Below, piece after piece: positions 1 through 7,474 of a stretch of DNA of 18,493 nucleotides. Under the pieces are notes generated by a model. It was not told the DNA's origin and searched no databases. It saw only the letters and a program-made list of their open reading frames with translations. The DNA comes from UBA6398 sp963660485 (lineage in GTDB: Bacteria; Bacteroidota; Bacteroidia; Bacteroidales; Bacteroidaceae). Made by a program: the position numbers and the translations under genes. How positions within the stretch are numbered: position 1 is the first letter of the stretch; each line of letters starts with the position of its first letter. The DNA lies in assembly GCA_963660485.1 (NCBI GenBank), contig CAVKYH010000034.1, forward strand, positions 1 to 18,493, written 5' to 3'.

Positions 1-91
1 ACAAGGCATCTTGTAAAAACTCCGGGCCACCAAATTTAAATTAGATGCGTCGGAATTTAAATTAGGTCTGACCTCGTAAAACAGCCTGTTT
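1..91 (+). repeat. Modular intergenic repeat R, copy R1 (left end may extend beyond window)
   Basis: This copy is a chain of short words. ACAAGGCATCTTGT (1-14) can fold on itself and runs into the AAAAACT connector (15-21). Word CTCCGGGCCACCA lies at 20-32, joint AATTTAAATT at 33-42, word AGATGCGTCGG at 43-53, a second AATTTAAATT at 54-63, then AGGTCTGACCTCG at 64-76, whose core AGGTC-T-GACCT is an inverted repeat. It ends in a small inverted repeat AAACAG-C-CTGTTT (79-91). The two joints are 21 bp apart. The same words recur at 7386, 14165 and 18447. It is non-coding and lies upstream of the GH76 gene. Its function is unknown. Confidence 0.9.
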
Positions 92-99
92 GAGATAGT

Positions 100-165
100 A
101 AAAACGATGTCAGAAATTATTAAAACAATGTCAGACATTATTTGAATAATATGGCTTATTGTTTT
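100..165 (+). repeat. 66-bp intergenic element S, copy S1
   Basis: This 66-bp segment aligns without gaps to 4703-4768, identical at about 54 of 66 positions by eye. Shared parts are the AAAAACGATGTC start, an AATGTC-A/T-GACATT inverted repeat, the string AATATGGCTT and a YGTTTT end that is inverse to the AAAACG start. The pair at element positions 41 and 48 changes from A/T here to G/C in the other copy, so the small palindrome is kept. The element ends 34 nt before the TAnnTTTG box of the GH76 gene, the same distance as in the other copy. It may be an upstream regulatory site; this is inference. Confidence 0.8.
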
Positions 166-199
166 CTCGCTTTCGGCTTATGGTAAACAACAAATTCGT

Positions 200-207
200 T
201 AGCTTTG
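200..207 (+). promoter_or_regulatory. -7 promoter box (TAGCTTTG) of the GH76 gene
   Basis: TAGCTTTG matches the Bacteroidetes -7 consensus TAnnTTTG. No good TTTG -33 element is visible at the usual distance. Only four bases separate the box from the ATG at 212, so transcription would start at or very near the start codon, which implies a leaderless or nearly leaderless mRNA. Confidence 0.6.
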
Positions 208-211
208 CATC

Positions 212-1384
212 ATGAAGAAGATAGTCGTGATTTTGGCCGCATTTTTCTCGGCGGCGTGCTGTTTTGCCCAAGGCGATATGCCCGGGATTTCGAGCAGTGA
301 ATGGTTGCAGCGCAGCAATATGCTGCTCGATTCGGTGGCGAAGCACTACCGCACAGACAATGTGCCGCTTCTGCGCGAAAATTTCGACCCCTCTGCCGAT
401 TTCAAGGCCGACTATCTTGCCACTGCGCAGTCGGCGCGCTCCCATGCCTTTCTCTGGCCCTACAGCGGGGCATTGTCGGCAGCTGCCGCGCAATACGAGG
501 CGAAACCTTCGCGTAGGAAACTGAAAGAAATACGCACTTTCATTGCGAAAGGTCTTGACCAATATCTCGATTCTGCGCGAACGCCCACGGCTTATGCCTC
601 CTACACACCCTCGTCTCCCGCTCCCGACAGATTTTACGACGACAACATTTGGCTGGGAATTGACTTCGTGGACTTGTATTCGGCATCTGGCAGCAAGGAT
701 TTCCTGCATCGTGCCGAAGGAATATGGGCGTTTTTGCTCTCGGGGCGCGACAGTGTGCAGGGCGACGGGATTTACTGGTGCGAACAGCGCAAGGATTCAA
801 AAAACACCTGCTCCAATGCCCCCGCCGCCGTGTTTGCGCTGAAACTCTACAAGGCCACGCGCAACGACAAGTATCTGCGTGCCGGCAAGGAACTGTATGC
901 CTGGACGCGCAAACACCTCTACGACAACGAAGAGCATCTATATTCCGACAACATCAAACTCGACGGACGCATTGACCGCGCCAAATTCTCATACAATTCG
1001 GGGCAGATGCTGCAATCTGCGGCAATGCTTTACACGATAACCGGCGAAGAACATTATCTGTCCGAGGCCGATACGCTGGCAACGGCATGCGCCAAAAGAT
1101 TCTTCAAACATCGTGGAAACGACGGCGGACTTCAGGTGGAAATGCACGATGTGTGGTTCGACGCCGTGCTGATGCGCGGATTTTTGGAGCTTTATGCCAT
1201 AAACCGCAACCCCGAATATCTGAACGTTTACCTGCATACGCTCAACCATTTGTGGACAAAAAGCCGCACCCGTGCCGGACTGGTTGATTTTTCAGCCACC
1301 TCGGGCAAGGAACGTGCCTATTGGCTGCTCGCCGAATGCGCCGCAGCTGAAATGATGGCGCGTATTGCGCGTACAATACGCTGA
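212..1384 (+). CDS. Secreted GH76-family glycoside hydrolase (alpha-1,6-mannanase-like)
   Basis: A 390-aa protein with a signal peptide (residues 1-20, ending CCFAQ), so it is exported to the periplasm or cell surface. The body looks like the (alpha/alpha)6-barrel family GH76, whose characterised members cleave alpha-1,6-mannan backbones. Seen motifs: FYDDNIWLG with the paired Asp 143-144 (tandem Asp residues are catalytic in GH76), GDGIYWCEQ followed by the NTCSNAPAAVFALKLY stretch, and FSYNSGQMLQSAAMLY around residue 261. Length fits a single-domain family member. The ATG at 212 is supported by the signal peptide directly behind it. It stands alone: no mannan-utilisation genes, SusCD pair or sulfatase adjoin it, and korA downstream has its own promoter. 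Substrate is therefore inferred from family only. A related alpha/alpha-barrel glycosidase family is the main alternative. Confidence 0.85.
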   Translation: MKKIVVILAAFFSAACCFAQGDMPGISSSEWLQRSNMLLDSVAKHYRTDNVPLLRENFDPSADFKADYLATAQSARSHAFLWPYSGALSAAAAQYEAKPSRRKLKEIRTFIAKGLDQYLDSARTPTAYASYTPSSPAPDRFYDDNIWLGIDFVDLYSASGSKDFLHRAEGIWAFLLSGRDSVQGDGIYWCEQRKDSKNTCSNAPAAVFALKLYKATRNDKYLRAGKELYAWTRKHLYDNEEHLYSDNIKLDGRIDRAKFSYNSGQMLQSAAMLYTITGEEHYLSEADTLATACAKRFFKHRGNDGGLQVEMHDVWFDAVLMRGFLELYAINRNPEYLNVYLHTLNHLWTKSRTRAGLVDFSATSGKERAYWLLAECAAAEMMARIARTIR

Positions 1385-1392
1385 TGCGTAGG

Positions 1393-1409
1393 AAAAATGT
1401 CGCATTTTT
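1393..1409 (+). terminator. Weak hairpin downstream of GH76 gene
   Basis: AAAAATG and CATTTTT pair around a TCG loop, starting 9 nt after the stop codon. The stem is AT-rich and there is no U tract beyond the stem itself, so it is at best a weak terminator. Confidence 0.25.
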
Positions 1410-1557
1410 GTGTCGGTATCAAGAACTTTGTGCCGTTTTTGCGCTTTGCAATGTTCAAAATTCCGTTTTTGACCACTTTTTTAGCGCGTTTGCGATACAA
1501 AAAAAGGCATATCCCGAAATTAAAAGCCCTTAAAAATCCGCGTATTCAGAAAAACAT

Positions 1558-1565
1558 TAAATTTG
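1558..1565 (+). promoter_or_regulatory. -7 promoter box (TAAATTTG) of korAB
   Basis: TAAATTTG matches TAnnTTTG. A start near 1572 would give a leader of about 65 nt to the ATG at 1638. It overlaps the TTG at 1563, which argues against using that codon as the translation start. No clear -33 TTTG is seen. Confidence 0.55.
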
Positions 1566-1637
1566 CAGAATAGAGACGTGCGAAACAACCGTATGAAAAA
1601 CGGCCGGCACATACAAAAAGAACAATTAACAGAAATT

Positions 1638-3512
1638 ATGGACGATAAAAACACCCCCAATGTTTCTCCCAACACAGGCGTAGTGGAAAAAGACAACGTT
1701 ACTGTGCGTTTTAGCGGCGACTCCGGCGACGGAATGCAGCTCGCGGGAAACATTTTCTCCACCGTTTCCGCAATAGTGGGCAACGATATTTGCACATTCC
1801 CCAACTACCCAGCCGACATTCGCGCCCCACAAGGCACACGAAGCGGCGTGTCGGCTTTTCAGGTGCATATCGGCGGCGGAAAAGTATATACCCCCGGCGA
1901 CATGTGCGATGTGCTCGTGGCAATGAACGCTGCCGCACTCGCTACACAGTATAAATTCTGCAAACCAACGGCTGCCATCATCACCGACTCCGACAGTTTC
2001 AAGGAATCCGACCTTAAAAAAGCCGGCTACTCAACTCTCGACCCCGTGGCAGAGCTCGGCATCAAAAACGAAATAGTTGCCGTGCCGATAACAACCATGG
2101 TGAAAGATTGCTTGAAGGATAGCGGAATGGACAACAAGGCTATGCTTAAAAGCAGAAACATGTTTGCGCTCGGCCTTGTCTGCTGGCTTTTCAACCGCAA
2201 CCTTGATGAGGCAAAGAAAATGCTGCGCGAGAAATTCGCCCGCAAGCCCGAAGTGGCCGATGCCAATGTCAAGGTGCTCGAAGCCGGATATGATTACGGA
2301 CACAACACCCATTGCTCAATCGACCACACCTATCGCATAGAAACCACGGCACAAAAAGAAAAAGGGAAGTACATGGATATAAACGGCAACAAAGCTACGG
2401 CCTACGGCCTCATAGCTGCTGCCGAAAAAGTGGGCAAGACGCTTTACCTTGGGTCGTATCCCATTACTCCTGCAACCGATATCCTGCACGAATTGGCAAA
2501 GCACAAATCTCTGGGAGTGGTTACCGTGCAGTGTGAAGACGAGATAGCCGGTTGTGCATCGGCTGTGGGCGCGTCGTTTGGCGGTGCCTTGGCTGTAACG
2601 TCAACTTCCGGTCCCGGCGTGTGCCTCAAAAGCGAGGCGATGAACCTTGCCGTGATGACAGAGTTGCCTCTCGTTATAATCAACGTGCAGCGCGGCGGCC
2701 CGTCAACCGGACTTCCCACGAAGAGCGAGCAGAGCGATTTGCTTCAAGCCCTGTTTGGCCGCAACGGCGAGAGTCCTATTCCAGTTGTTGCCGCATCTTC
2801 TCCGTCGGATTGCTTTTACAAGGCGTACGAGGCGGCAAAGATTGCGCTCGAACACGCTACTCCCGTGATTCTTCTCACAGATGCTTTTATCGCCAACGGA
2901 ACAGGGGCGTTCAAGGTGCCGCAGATTTCAGATTTGGCCGCAATAAATCCGCCCTATGTTACTCCCGAAATGAAAGGAGAGTGGACCCCGTATATGCGAA
3001 ATCCCGAAACGGGCTCACGATATTTGGCCGTGCCGGGAACAGAAGGCTTTGAACACGTAATAGGTGGCTTGGAAAAGAGCAACGAAACGGGCGAAATTTG
3101 TGGAGAACCGGAAAACCATCAGCTCATGACCAACCTCAGGGCGGAGAAAGTGGCTCGTATTCCTGTGCCCGACCTTTGTGTGGAGGGCGAACCCAAGGAT
3201 GCCGATTTGCTTATCGTTGGTTTTGGCGGCACTTACGGTCATCTTCATTCTGCTTTTGACGAACTTTCGAAGAAAGGCGAGAAAGTGGCGTTCACCCACA
3301 TATCTTATCTCAACCCTCTGCCCAAGAATACGGCCGAGGTGCTTCGCAGCCACAAGAAGGTGGTAGTAGCGGAACTCAACAACGGTCAGCTTGCGGCCTA
3401 TCTGCGTATGAATGTGGAGGGCGTGCACATTGAGCAATACAATCAGGTAACGGGACAACCGTTCAACGTAGGCAAACTTGTGGAAGCCTTTGAAAAAATC
3501 ATTCATGCCTGA
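1638..3512 (+). CDS. korA: 2-oxoglutarate:ferredoxin oxidoreductase, fused gamma-alpha subunit
   Basis: A 624-aa subunit of a 2-oxoacid:ferredoxin oxidoreductase, which with the KorB partner oxidatively decarboxylates 2-oxoglutarate to succinyl-CoA (or runs in reverse), passing electrons to ferredoxin in the cytoplasm. The gamma domain comes first with FSGDSGDGMQ at residues 25-34. The alpha (pyrimidine-binding) domain starts near residue 246 with GSYPITPATDI from 272 and STSGPG from 322, followed by QRGGPSTGLPTKSEQSDL. The C-terminal part is the usual transketolase-like domain II. This fused gamma-alpha layout is the common KorA type in Bacteroidales. I chose the ATG at 1638; in-frame starts at 1563 (inside the promoter box) and ATG 1593 add residues without family support. 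korB follows after 43 nt. The substrate could be another 2-oxoacid, but the two-subunit form without a separate ferredoxin-like delta gene favours 2-oxoglutarate. Confidence 0.93.
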   Translation: MDDKNTPNVSPNTGVVEKDNVTVRFSGDSGDGMQLAGNIFSTVSAIVGNDICTFPNYPADIRAPQGTRSGVSAFQVHIGGGKVYTPGDMCDVLVAMNAAALATQYKFCKPTAAIITDSDSFKESDLKKAGYSTLDPVAELGIKNEIVAVPITTMVKDCLKDSGMDNKAMLKSRNMFALGLVCWLFNRNLDEAKKMLREKFARKPEVADANVKVLEAGYDYGHNTHCSIDHTYRIETTAQKEKGKYMDINGNKATAYGLIAAAEKVGKTLYLGSYPITPATDILHELAKHKSLGVVTVQCEDEIAGCASAVGASFGGALAVTSTSGPGVCLKSEAMNLAVMTELPLVIINVQRGGPSTGLPTKSEQSDLLQALFGRNGESPIPVVAASSPSDCFYKAYEAAKIALEHATPVILLTDAFIANGTGAFKVPQISDLAAINPPYVTPEMKGEWTPYMRNPETGSRYLAVPGTEGFEHVIGGLEKSNETGEICGEPENHQLMTNLRAEKVARIPVPDLCVEGEPKDADLLIVGFGGTYGHLHSAFDELSKKGEKVAFTHISYLNPLPKNTAEVLRSHKKVVVAELNNGQLAAYLRMNVEGVHIEQYNQVTGQPFNVGKLVEAFEKIIHA

Positions 3513-3555
3513 GATTGTGTGAAGCTAAACAATTATCCTGAAAAGAAGAAAAATC

Positions 3556-4560
3556 ATGAGCGAATATACAGTTAACGATTTCAAGAAGGGACGCCCCCGT
3601 TGGTGTCCGGGGTGCGGCGACCATTTTTTCCTAGCCTCTCTCCACAAAGCGATGGCAAAGCTCGGAGTGCCGCCCTACAAGACTGCGGTGATTTCGGGCA
3701 TAGGTTGTTCGAGCCGTTTGCCTTATTATGTCAACACCTACGGAATGCATACAATCCACGGGCGTGCTGCTGCGGTGGCCACGGGGCTTAAAATTGCCAA
3801 TCCCGACACTACGGTGTGGCAGATAAGCGGCGACGGCGACGGGCTGGCTATCGGCGGAAACCACTTCATTCATGCGATACGCCGCAACATAGATCTTAAC
3901 ATGATTTTGCTGAACAACCGCATTTACGGTCTCACCAAGGGACAATATTCTCCCACGTCGTTGCGCGGATTTGTGAGCAAGTCATCACCCTACGGCACTG
4001 TGGAAGACCCGTTCCGCCCCGCAGAATTGTGTTTCGGCGCGCGAGGACGTTTCTTTGCCCGCACAGTGGCTTCCGACACGGAGAACACGGTGGACATACT
4101 GCTTGCTGCCGCCAATCACAAGGGTGCTTCGGTGGTGGAGGTGCTTCAGCATTGCGTGATATTCAATCCCCAGTCGTATGATGACGTTTATTCCAAGGAA
4201 ACGAGGGCTACGAATGCAATCTATCTGCGCGAAGGGCAGCCTATGGTGTTCGGAAAAGACAACGAGTATGGCTTGATGCAGGACGGATTCGGCATCAAGG
4301 TGGTGAAACTCGGCGAGAACGGAATTACCGAAAAGGACCTGCTGGTTCACGATCCCCACACCGTTGACCCGACGCTTCATCTGAAACTCGCGCTTATGGA
4401 AGGTCCGGATTTCCCGGTGGCTCTCGGTGTGATTCGCGACGTGGAAGCACCTGCCTACAACGAGGAAGTGCACCGCCAGGTTGAGGAAATAAAATCGAAG
4501 AAGCCTTACCATAATTTCGCGGAGCTTGTAGATACCAACAACACGTGGACTGTGGAATAA
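3556..4560 (+). CDS. korB: 2-oxoglutarate:ferredoxin oxidoreductase, beta subunit
   Basis: A 334-aa beta subunit carrying thiamine diphosphate and a [4Fe-4S] cluster. WCPGCGD near the N-terminus (Cys17, Cys20), GIGCSS (Cys51) and EVLQHC (Cys200) supply the four cysteines expected of this family. The thiamine diphosphate/Mg site is GDGDGLAIGGNH followed by LLNNRIYGLTKGQYSPTS. Length matches KorB-type subunits. It lies 43 nt behind korA on the same strand with no promoter or terminator between, so the two are almost certainly one operon. A strong terminator follows 31 nt after its stop, closing the transcript. Assignment to 2-oxoglutarate rather than another 2-oxoacid is by family resemblance and the KorAB gene pair. 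Confidence 0.93.
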   Translation: MSEYTVNDFKKGRPRWCPGCGDHFFLASLHKAMAKLGVPPYKTAVISGIGCSSRLPYYVNTYGMHTIHGRAAAVATGLKIANPDTTVWQISGDGDGLAIGGNHFIHAIRRNIDLNMILLNNRIYGLTKGQYSPTSLRGFVSKSSPYGTVEDPFRPAELCFGARGRFFARTVASDTENTVDILLAAANHKGASVVEVLQHCVIFNPQSYDDVYSKETRATNAIYLREGQPMVFGKDNEYGLMQDGFGIKVVKLGENGITEKDLLVHDPHTVDPTLHLKLALMEGPDFPVALGVIRDVEAPAYNEEVHRQVEEIKSKKPYHNFAELVDTNNTWTVE

Positions 4561-4591
4561 TTCCGCGGCATCTCGTGTAGACAAAACCATA

Positions 4592-4627
4592 AGCCGGTTG
4601 TCCGATAGCGGACGGCCGGCTTTTTTT
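4592..4627 (+). terminator. Rho-independent terminator of korAB
   Basis: AGCCGG and CCGGCT form the outer stem and GTCCG/CGGAC the inner stem around an ATAG loop, with a two-base internal mismatch (TT/GG). A run of seven T follows directly. Confidence 0.88.
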
Positions 4628-4702
4628 GTGGTCTGTTGCGGGTGCTTTGACGGACTTCGGAAAAGGCTTGTTTGAAGGCGTTTTTACGATAAGGGATATC
4701 GC

Positions 4703-4768
4703 AAAAACGATGTCTGATATAATTTAAATAATGTCTGACATTGTTTAAACAATATGGCTTGCCGTTTT
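4703..4768 (+). repeat. 66-bp intergenic element S, copy S2
   Basis: This is the second copy of the element at 100-165, gap-free and the same length. It contains two TTTAAA cores (4723 and 4744), exactly 21 bp apart, flanking an AATGTCTGACATT inverted repeat. This is the same spacing as the AATTTAAATT joints of repeat R. Its ends AAAACG and CGTTTT are inverse to each other. From 4723 to 4748 it resembles the third module of R1 (56-81) at about 20 of 26 positions. It ends 34 nt before the TATCTTTG box at 4803. Confidence 0.8.
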
Positions 4769-4802
4769 AGAGGTATGCAACATCGTGAAAATCAAAGAGT
4801 GT

Positions 4803-4810
4803 TATCTTTG
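4803..4810 (+). promoter_or_regulatory. -7 promoter box (TATCTTTG)
   Basis: TATCTTTG fits TAnnTTTG and would drive the outer-membrane protein/helicase operon with a leader of about 55 nt to the ATG at 4870. The 309-bp gap 4561-4869 otherwise holds the korAB terminator and element S2. Confidence 0.6.
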
Positions 4811-4869
4811 CGTTAAATCTCGTAATCGTGGCGTGGGATTGCGCTATTATTTGTATTTTCGCGTTGCTT

Positions 4870-5469
4870 ATGATGCGTAAACTTTATATCATTTTCGCCC
4901 TGTCGCTTATTGGGTTTGCGGCATCGGCTCAGGAACGGCAAACGTGGCACAAGCCTTTGCCGGTGTCCCTCTCAGCCGACTCTGCGTCGCAGCAGCGTGG
5001 CGACACGGCGGGGAGCGTGGCTCTGATGCCGCGTCTCTATATGCCCGAACCCTTTTATATGAGTCCGTGGCAGCTTCACGAGGGATTCAACGCGCAGCTC
5101 GGCATGAGCGTAACCGCAGGCTTTGGCAAACATTCGCCCCGCGGGGTGGGTTTCGGCAGCAATGCGGCATTTGTCTACGCATATCCGTTGGGCAGCAGGC
5201 TTGCCGTGGCGGGCGGAGTGCGCATGCAGACTCTCGACTGGGGCGGCTGGAAAATGCGCAATGCCTCGGTGTTTGGAGTGGCTGCCTACAAAGTGAACGA
5301 AAATGTGAACGTTTACGCATTTGGTGAGAAAAGTTTGACGCCCGACAAGCGGAGATTCCGCAACTATCCCGATTTCGCAGAAGACAAATGGGGTGGGGCA
5401 GTGGATTTCAAGCTCGGAGATCATGTGTTCGTGCAATTCGGCGTGTCGCAAAGCCGCATGAACCGTTAG
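4870..5469 (+). CDS. Small secreted, probably outer-membrane beta-barrel protein of unknown function
   Basis: A 199-aa protein that I cannot assign to a named family. The ATG at 4870 (or 4873) opens a clean signal peptide, MRKLYIIFALSLIGFAASAQ, so it is exported. A GTG at 4828 in the same frame would place 14 extra residues before the signal peptide and is less likely. After a short Pro/Ser-rich stretch, the mature part alternates Gly/aromatic-rich segments (QLGMSVTAGFG, AAFVYAYPLGSRLAVAGGVRM, VFVQFGVSQS) typical of amphipathic beta strands in outer-membrane barrels. It ends near a strand-like segment but the last residue is Arg, not an aromatic residue. The helicase gene starts 7 nt after its stop, so they share a transcript. 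Confidence 0.7.
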   Translation: MMRKLYIIFALSLIGFAASAQERQTWHKPLPVSLSADSASQQRGDTAGSVALMPRLYMPEPFYMSPWQLHEGFNAQLGMSVTAGFGKHSPRGVGFGSNAAFVYAYPLGSRLAVAGGVRMQTLDWGGWKMRNASVFGVAAYKVNENVNVYAFGEKSLTPDKRRFRNYPDFAEDKWGGAVDFKLGDHVFVQFGVSQSRMNR

Positions 5470-5476
5470 GCAAGCC

Positions 5477-7342
5477 ATGACAAAAGCTTCAGACTACCTT
5501 TTGCGCCACCGGCAACTGCTCGAGGCGGAATACAATGCCGAGCGCAGCGCATTCCGTCGCGACACCACAGCAATGCCTACGGGCAGAAAAATCAAGAGAG
5601 GCATCTGCTGGTTTCCGCTAAGGGTGGGGCGCAGTTATTACAACTCTCTCAACCAACTTTCGGTTGAAGTATTCCGCACCGAAGACCTCGACATCGACCA
5701 CAACTTTGAATACGGCAAACCGGTATGCTTTTTCACCCTCGACGCAAGCGACACTCCCCATTTCATGAAGTTCACCGCCTCGGTTAGCTACGCCGAAGGC
5801 GACCGCATGGTGGTAATCGTGCCCGACTCCGACGCAGTAATTTCACTCGAAAATGCGGAGCGCCTTGGAGTGCAACTATATTTCGACGAAACGAGTTACC
5901 GCCTGATGTTTCGCGCACTCGATGCCGCAATCGCTGCAAAGGACAACCGCCTTGCCGAACTGCGCGAAATTTTCCACGGAAGCGCCGTTCCCGCAAAGAC
6001 AACGCCCATGCCCACGCCGATGCCCTGGCTCAACGTTTCGCAACAAGACGCCGTGAACGAGGTAATCCGTGCAAAAGACATAGCAATAGTTCACGGCCCG
6101 CCGGGAACGGGAAAGACCACTACGCTCGTTGAGGCTGTTTACGAGATATTGCGCCGCGAAAGCCAGGTGATGGTTTGCGCGCAAAGCAACATGGCTGTCG
6201 ATTGGATTTGCGAGAAACTTGTTGACCGCGGGGTGAATGTTCTGCGCATCGGAAACCCTACCCGTGTGAACGACAAGATGCTTTCGTTCACCTATGAGCG
6301 ACGCTTTGAAGCCCACCCCGACTATCCGCAACTTTGGGCGGTGAGGCGTGCAATCAGGCAGCTATATTCCGCAAAGGGCGACGCGGAACGGCGGCACCAG
6401 AAGATTTCGCGTTTGCGCGACAAGGCTTCGGAACTCGAACTCGGCATACATCATTCGCTCCTCGATACGGCGCGGGTGATAGCATGTACGCTTGCCGGAG
6501 CTGCAAACCGCGTGCTCGACGGACAGAAATACCATACTCTTGTTGTTGACGAGGCAGCCCAGGCGTTGGAGGCGGCAGTGTGGATACCCCTGCTCAAATG
6601 CGGGCGCATCGTGCTCGCGGGCGATCACCGCCAGTTGCCTCCCACGATAAAATGTGCGGCAGCGGCGAAAGGCGGGTTGGGAAAGACGCTTATGGAAGTG
6701 GTGGCTGAGGAAAAGCCGCAGTGTGTTTCGCTGCTCCGCATGCAATATCGCATGAACGAAGCCATAGCCCGTTTTTCGAGCAACATGTTTTACGACGGCA
6801 AACTCGTGAGTGCGCCCGACGTCAAGGCACGCGGCATTCTCGATTTCGACACACCGGTAACATGGGTCGACTCTTCGGCGGTCGACAGTCGCGAGGAGTT
6901 TGTGGGAGATACCTATGGCAGGATAAACAAAGCCGAGGCAGTGCTCACGCTCACCACTTTGAAAAACTATATAATGAGCATCGGCAAGGAAAGGCTGCTC
7001 GACGAGGGAATAGACATAGGAGTGATTTCGCCCTACAAGGCCCAGGTGCAACTGTTGCGCCGTATGTTCGGGCGCGATGCCTTTTTGCGCCCGTTTCGCG
7101 GCAATATAGCAGTGAACACAGTTGACGGATTTCAAGGTCAGGAGCGCGACATCATAGTGATAAGCCTTGTGAGGGCAAACGAAGAGGGCAACATAGGTTT
7201 CCTGTCCGACATTCGACGAATGAACGTGGCTATCACCCGCGCCAGAATGAAACTCTTTATCCTCGGCAACGCAGCAACTTTGCAGCGCCACCCATTCTAT
7301 CGCAGTTTGCACGAATATGTGGCTTCTCTGAAAAGCGTTTAG
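5477..7342 (+). CDS. Superfamily 1 helicase, Upf1/IGHMBP2-like
   Basis: A 621-aa cytoplasmic ATP-dependent nucleic-acid helicase. Walker A is GPPGTGKTT at residues 207-215, and Walker B is VVDEAAQ at 356-362, with the DEAA form typical of the Upf1-like branch of SF1B. Motif III is GDHRQLPPT, followed by LRMQYRMNEAI. Motif V is VDGFQGQERD at 549-558 and motif VI is NVAITRARMK near 583, with arginine-finger candidates R588 and R590. The first 180 residues form an N-terminal region with beta-barrel-like content, as in IGHMBP2 relatives. All expected motifs are intact. Family members act 5' to 3' on RNA or DNA; the substrate here is not visible. It is translated closely after the small membrane-protein gene (7-nt gap), an odd pairing. 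A terminator-like hairpin lies about 107 nt downstream. Confidence 0.9.
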   Translation: MTKASDYLLRHRQLLEAEYNAERSAFRRDTTAMPTGRKIKRGICWFPLRVGRSYYNSLNQLSVEVFRTEDLDIDHNFEYGKPVCFFTLDASDTPHFMKFTASVSYAEGDRMVVIVPDSDAVISLENAERLGVQLYFDETSYRLMFRALDAAIAAKDNRLAELREIFHGSAVPAKTTPMPTPMPWLNVSQQDAVNEVIRAKDIAIVHGPPGTGKTTTLVEAVYEILRRESQVMVCAQSNMAVDWICEKLVDRGVNVLRIGNPTRVNDKMLSFTYERRFEAHPDYPQLWAVRRAIRQLYSAKGDAERRHQKISRLRDKASELELGIHHSLLDTARVIACTLAGAANRVLDGQKYHTLVVDEAAQALEAAVWIPLLKCGRIVLAGDHRQLPPTIKCAAAAKGGLGKTLMEVVAEEKPQCVSLLRMQYRMNEAIARFSSNMFYDGKLVSAPDVKARGILDFDTPVTWVDSSAVDSREEFVGDTYGRINKAEAVLTLTTLKNYIMSIGKERLLDEGIDIGVISPYKAQVQLLRRMFGRDAFLRPFRGNIAVNTVDGFQGQERDIIVISLVRANEEGNIGFLSDIRRMNVAITRARMKLFILGNAATLQRHPFYRSLHEYVASLKSV

Positions 7343-7385
7343 TTTCAGCTTTTTAGGTTTTGCGCAAAATAGGTCGGCATTTCGC

Positions 7386-7448
7386 AAAAACTCCGGGCCA
7401 CCAAATTTAAATTCCGACGCATCTAATTTAAATTAGGTCTGACCTCGT
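7386..7448 (+). repeat. Modular intergenic repeat R, copy R2 (middle word inverted)
   Basis: AAAAACT (7386-7392) opens the copy. Word CTCCGGGCCACCA is at 7391-7403, joint AATTTAAATT at 7404-7413, word CCGACGCATCT at 7414-7424, joint at 7425-7434, and AGGTCTGACCTCG at 7435-7447. The outer words are identical to those of R1, but the middle word is the exact reverse complement of AGATGCGTCGG. Joint spacing is again 21 bp. It lies 44 nt after the helicase stop codon. Confidence 0.9.
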
Positions 7449-7474
7449 AAAAACTACAAGCCATGTAGTTTTTT
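7449..7474 (+). terminator. Perfect hairpin with T tract ending repeat R2
   Basis: AAAAACTACA (7449-7458) and TGTAGTTTTT (7464-7473) form a perfect 10-bp stem around AGCCA, ending in six T. It could terminate helicase transcription, although the stem is AT-rich and lies 107 nt past the stop. It is also the right-hand module of repeat R2, since it starts with the CTCGTAAAAACT connector seen on the left of R3. Confidence 0.5.

Noticed and set aside
1563..1637. Upstream TTG and ATG starts for korA
   Set aside because: The TTG lies inside the TAAATTTG promoter box, and the added residues have no counterpart in the family.
4828..4869. GTG start giving a longer outer-membrane protein
   Set aside because: It would put 14 residues before a complete signal peptide that begins at the ATG at 4870 or 4873.
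6362..7387. 341-codon open frame on the minus strand across the helicase
   Set aside because: It is antisense to intact helicase motifs, and its Cys/His-rich sequence matches no family.
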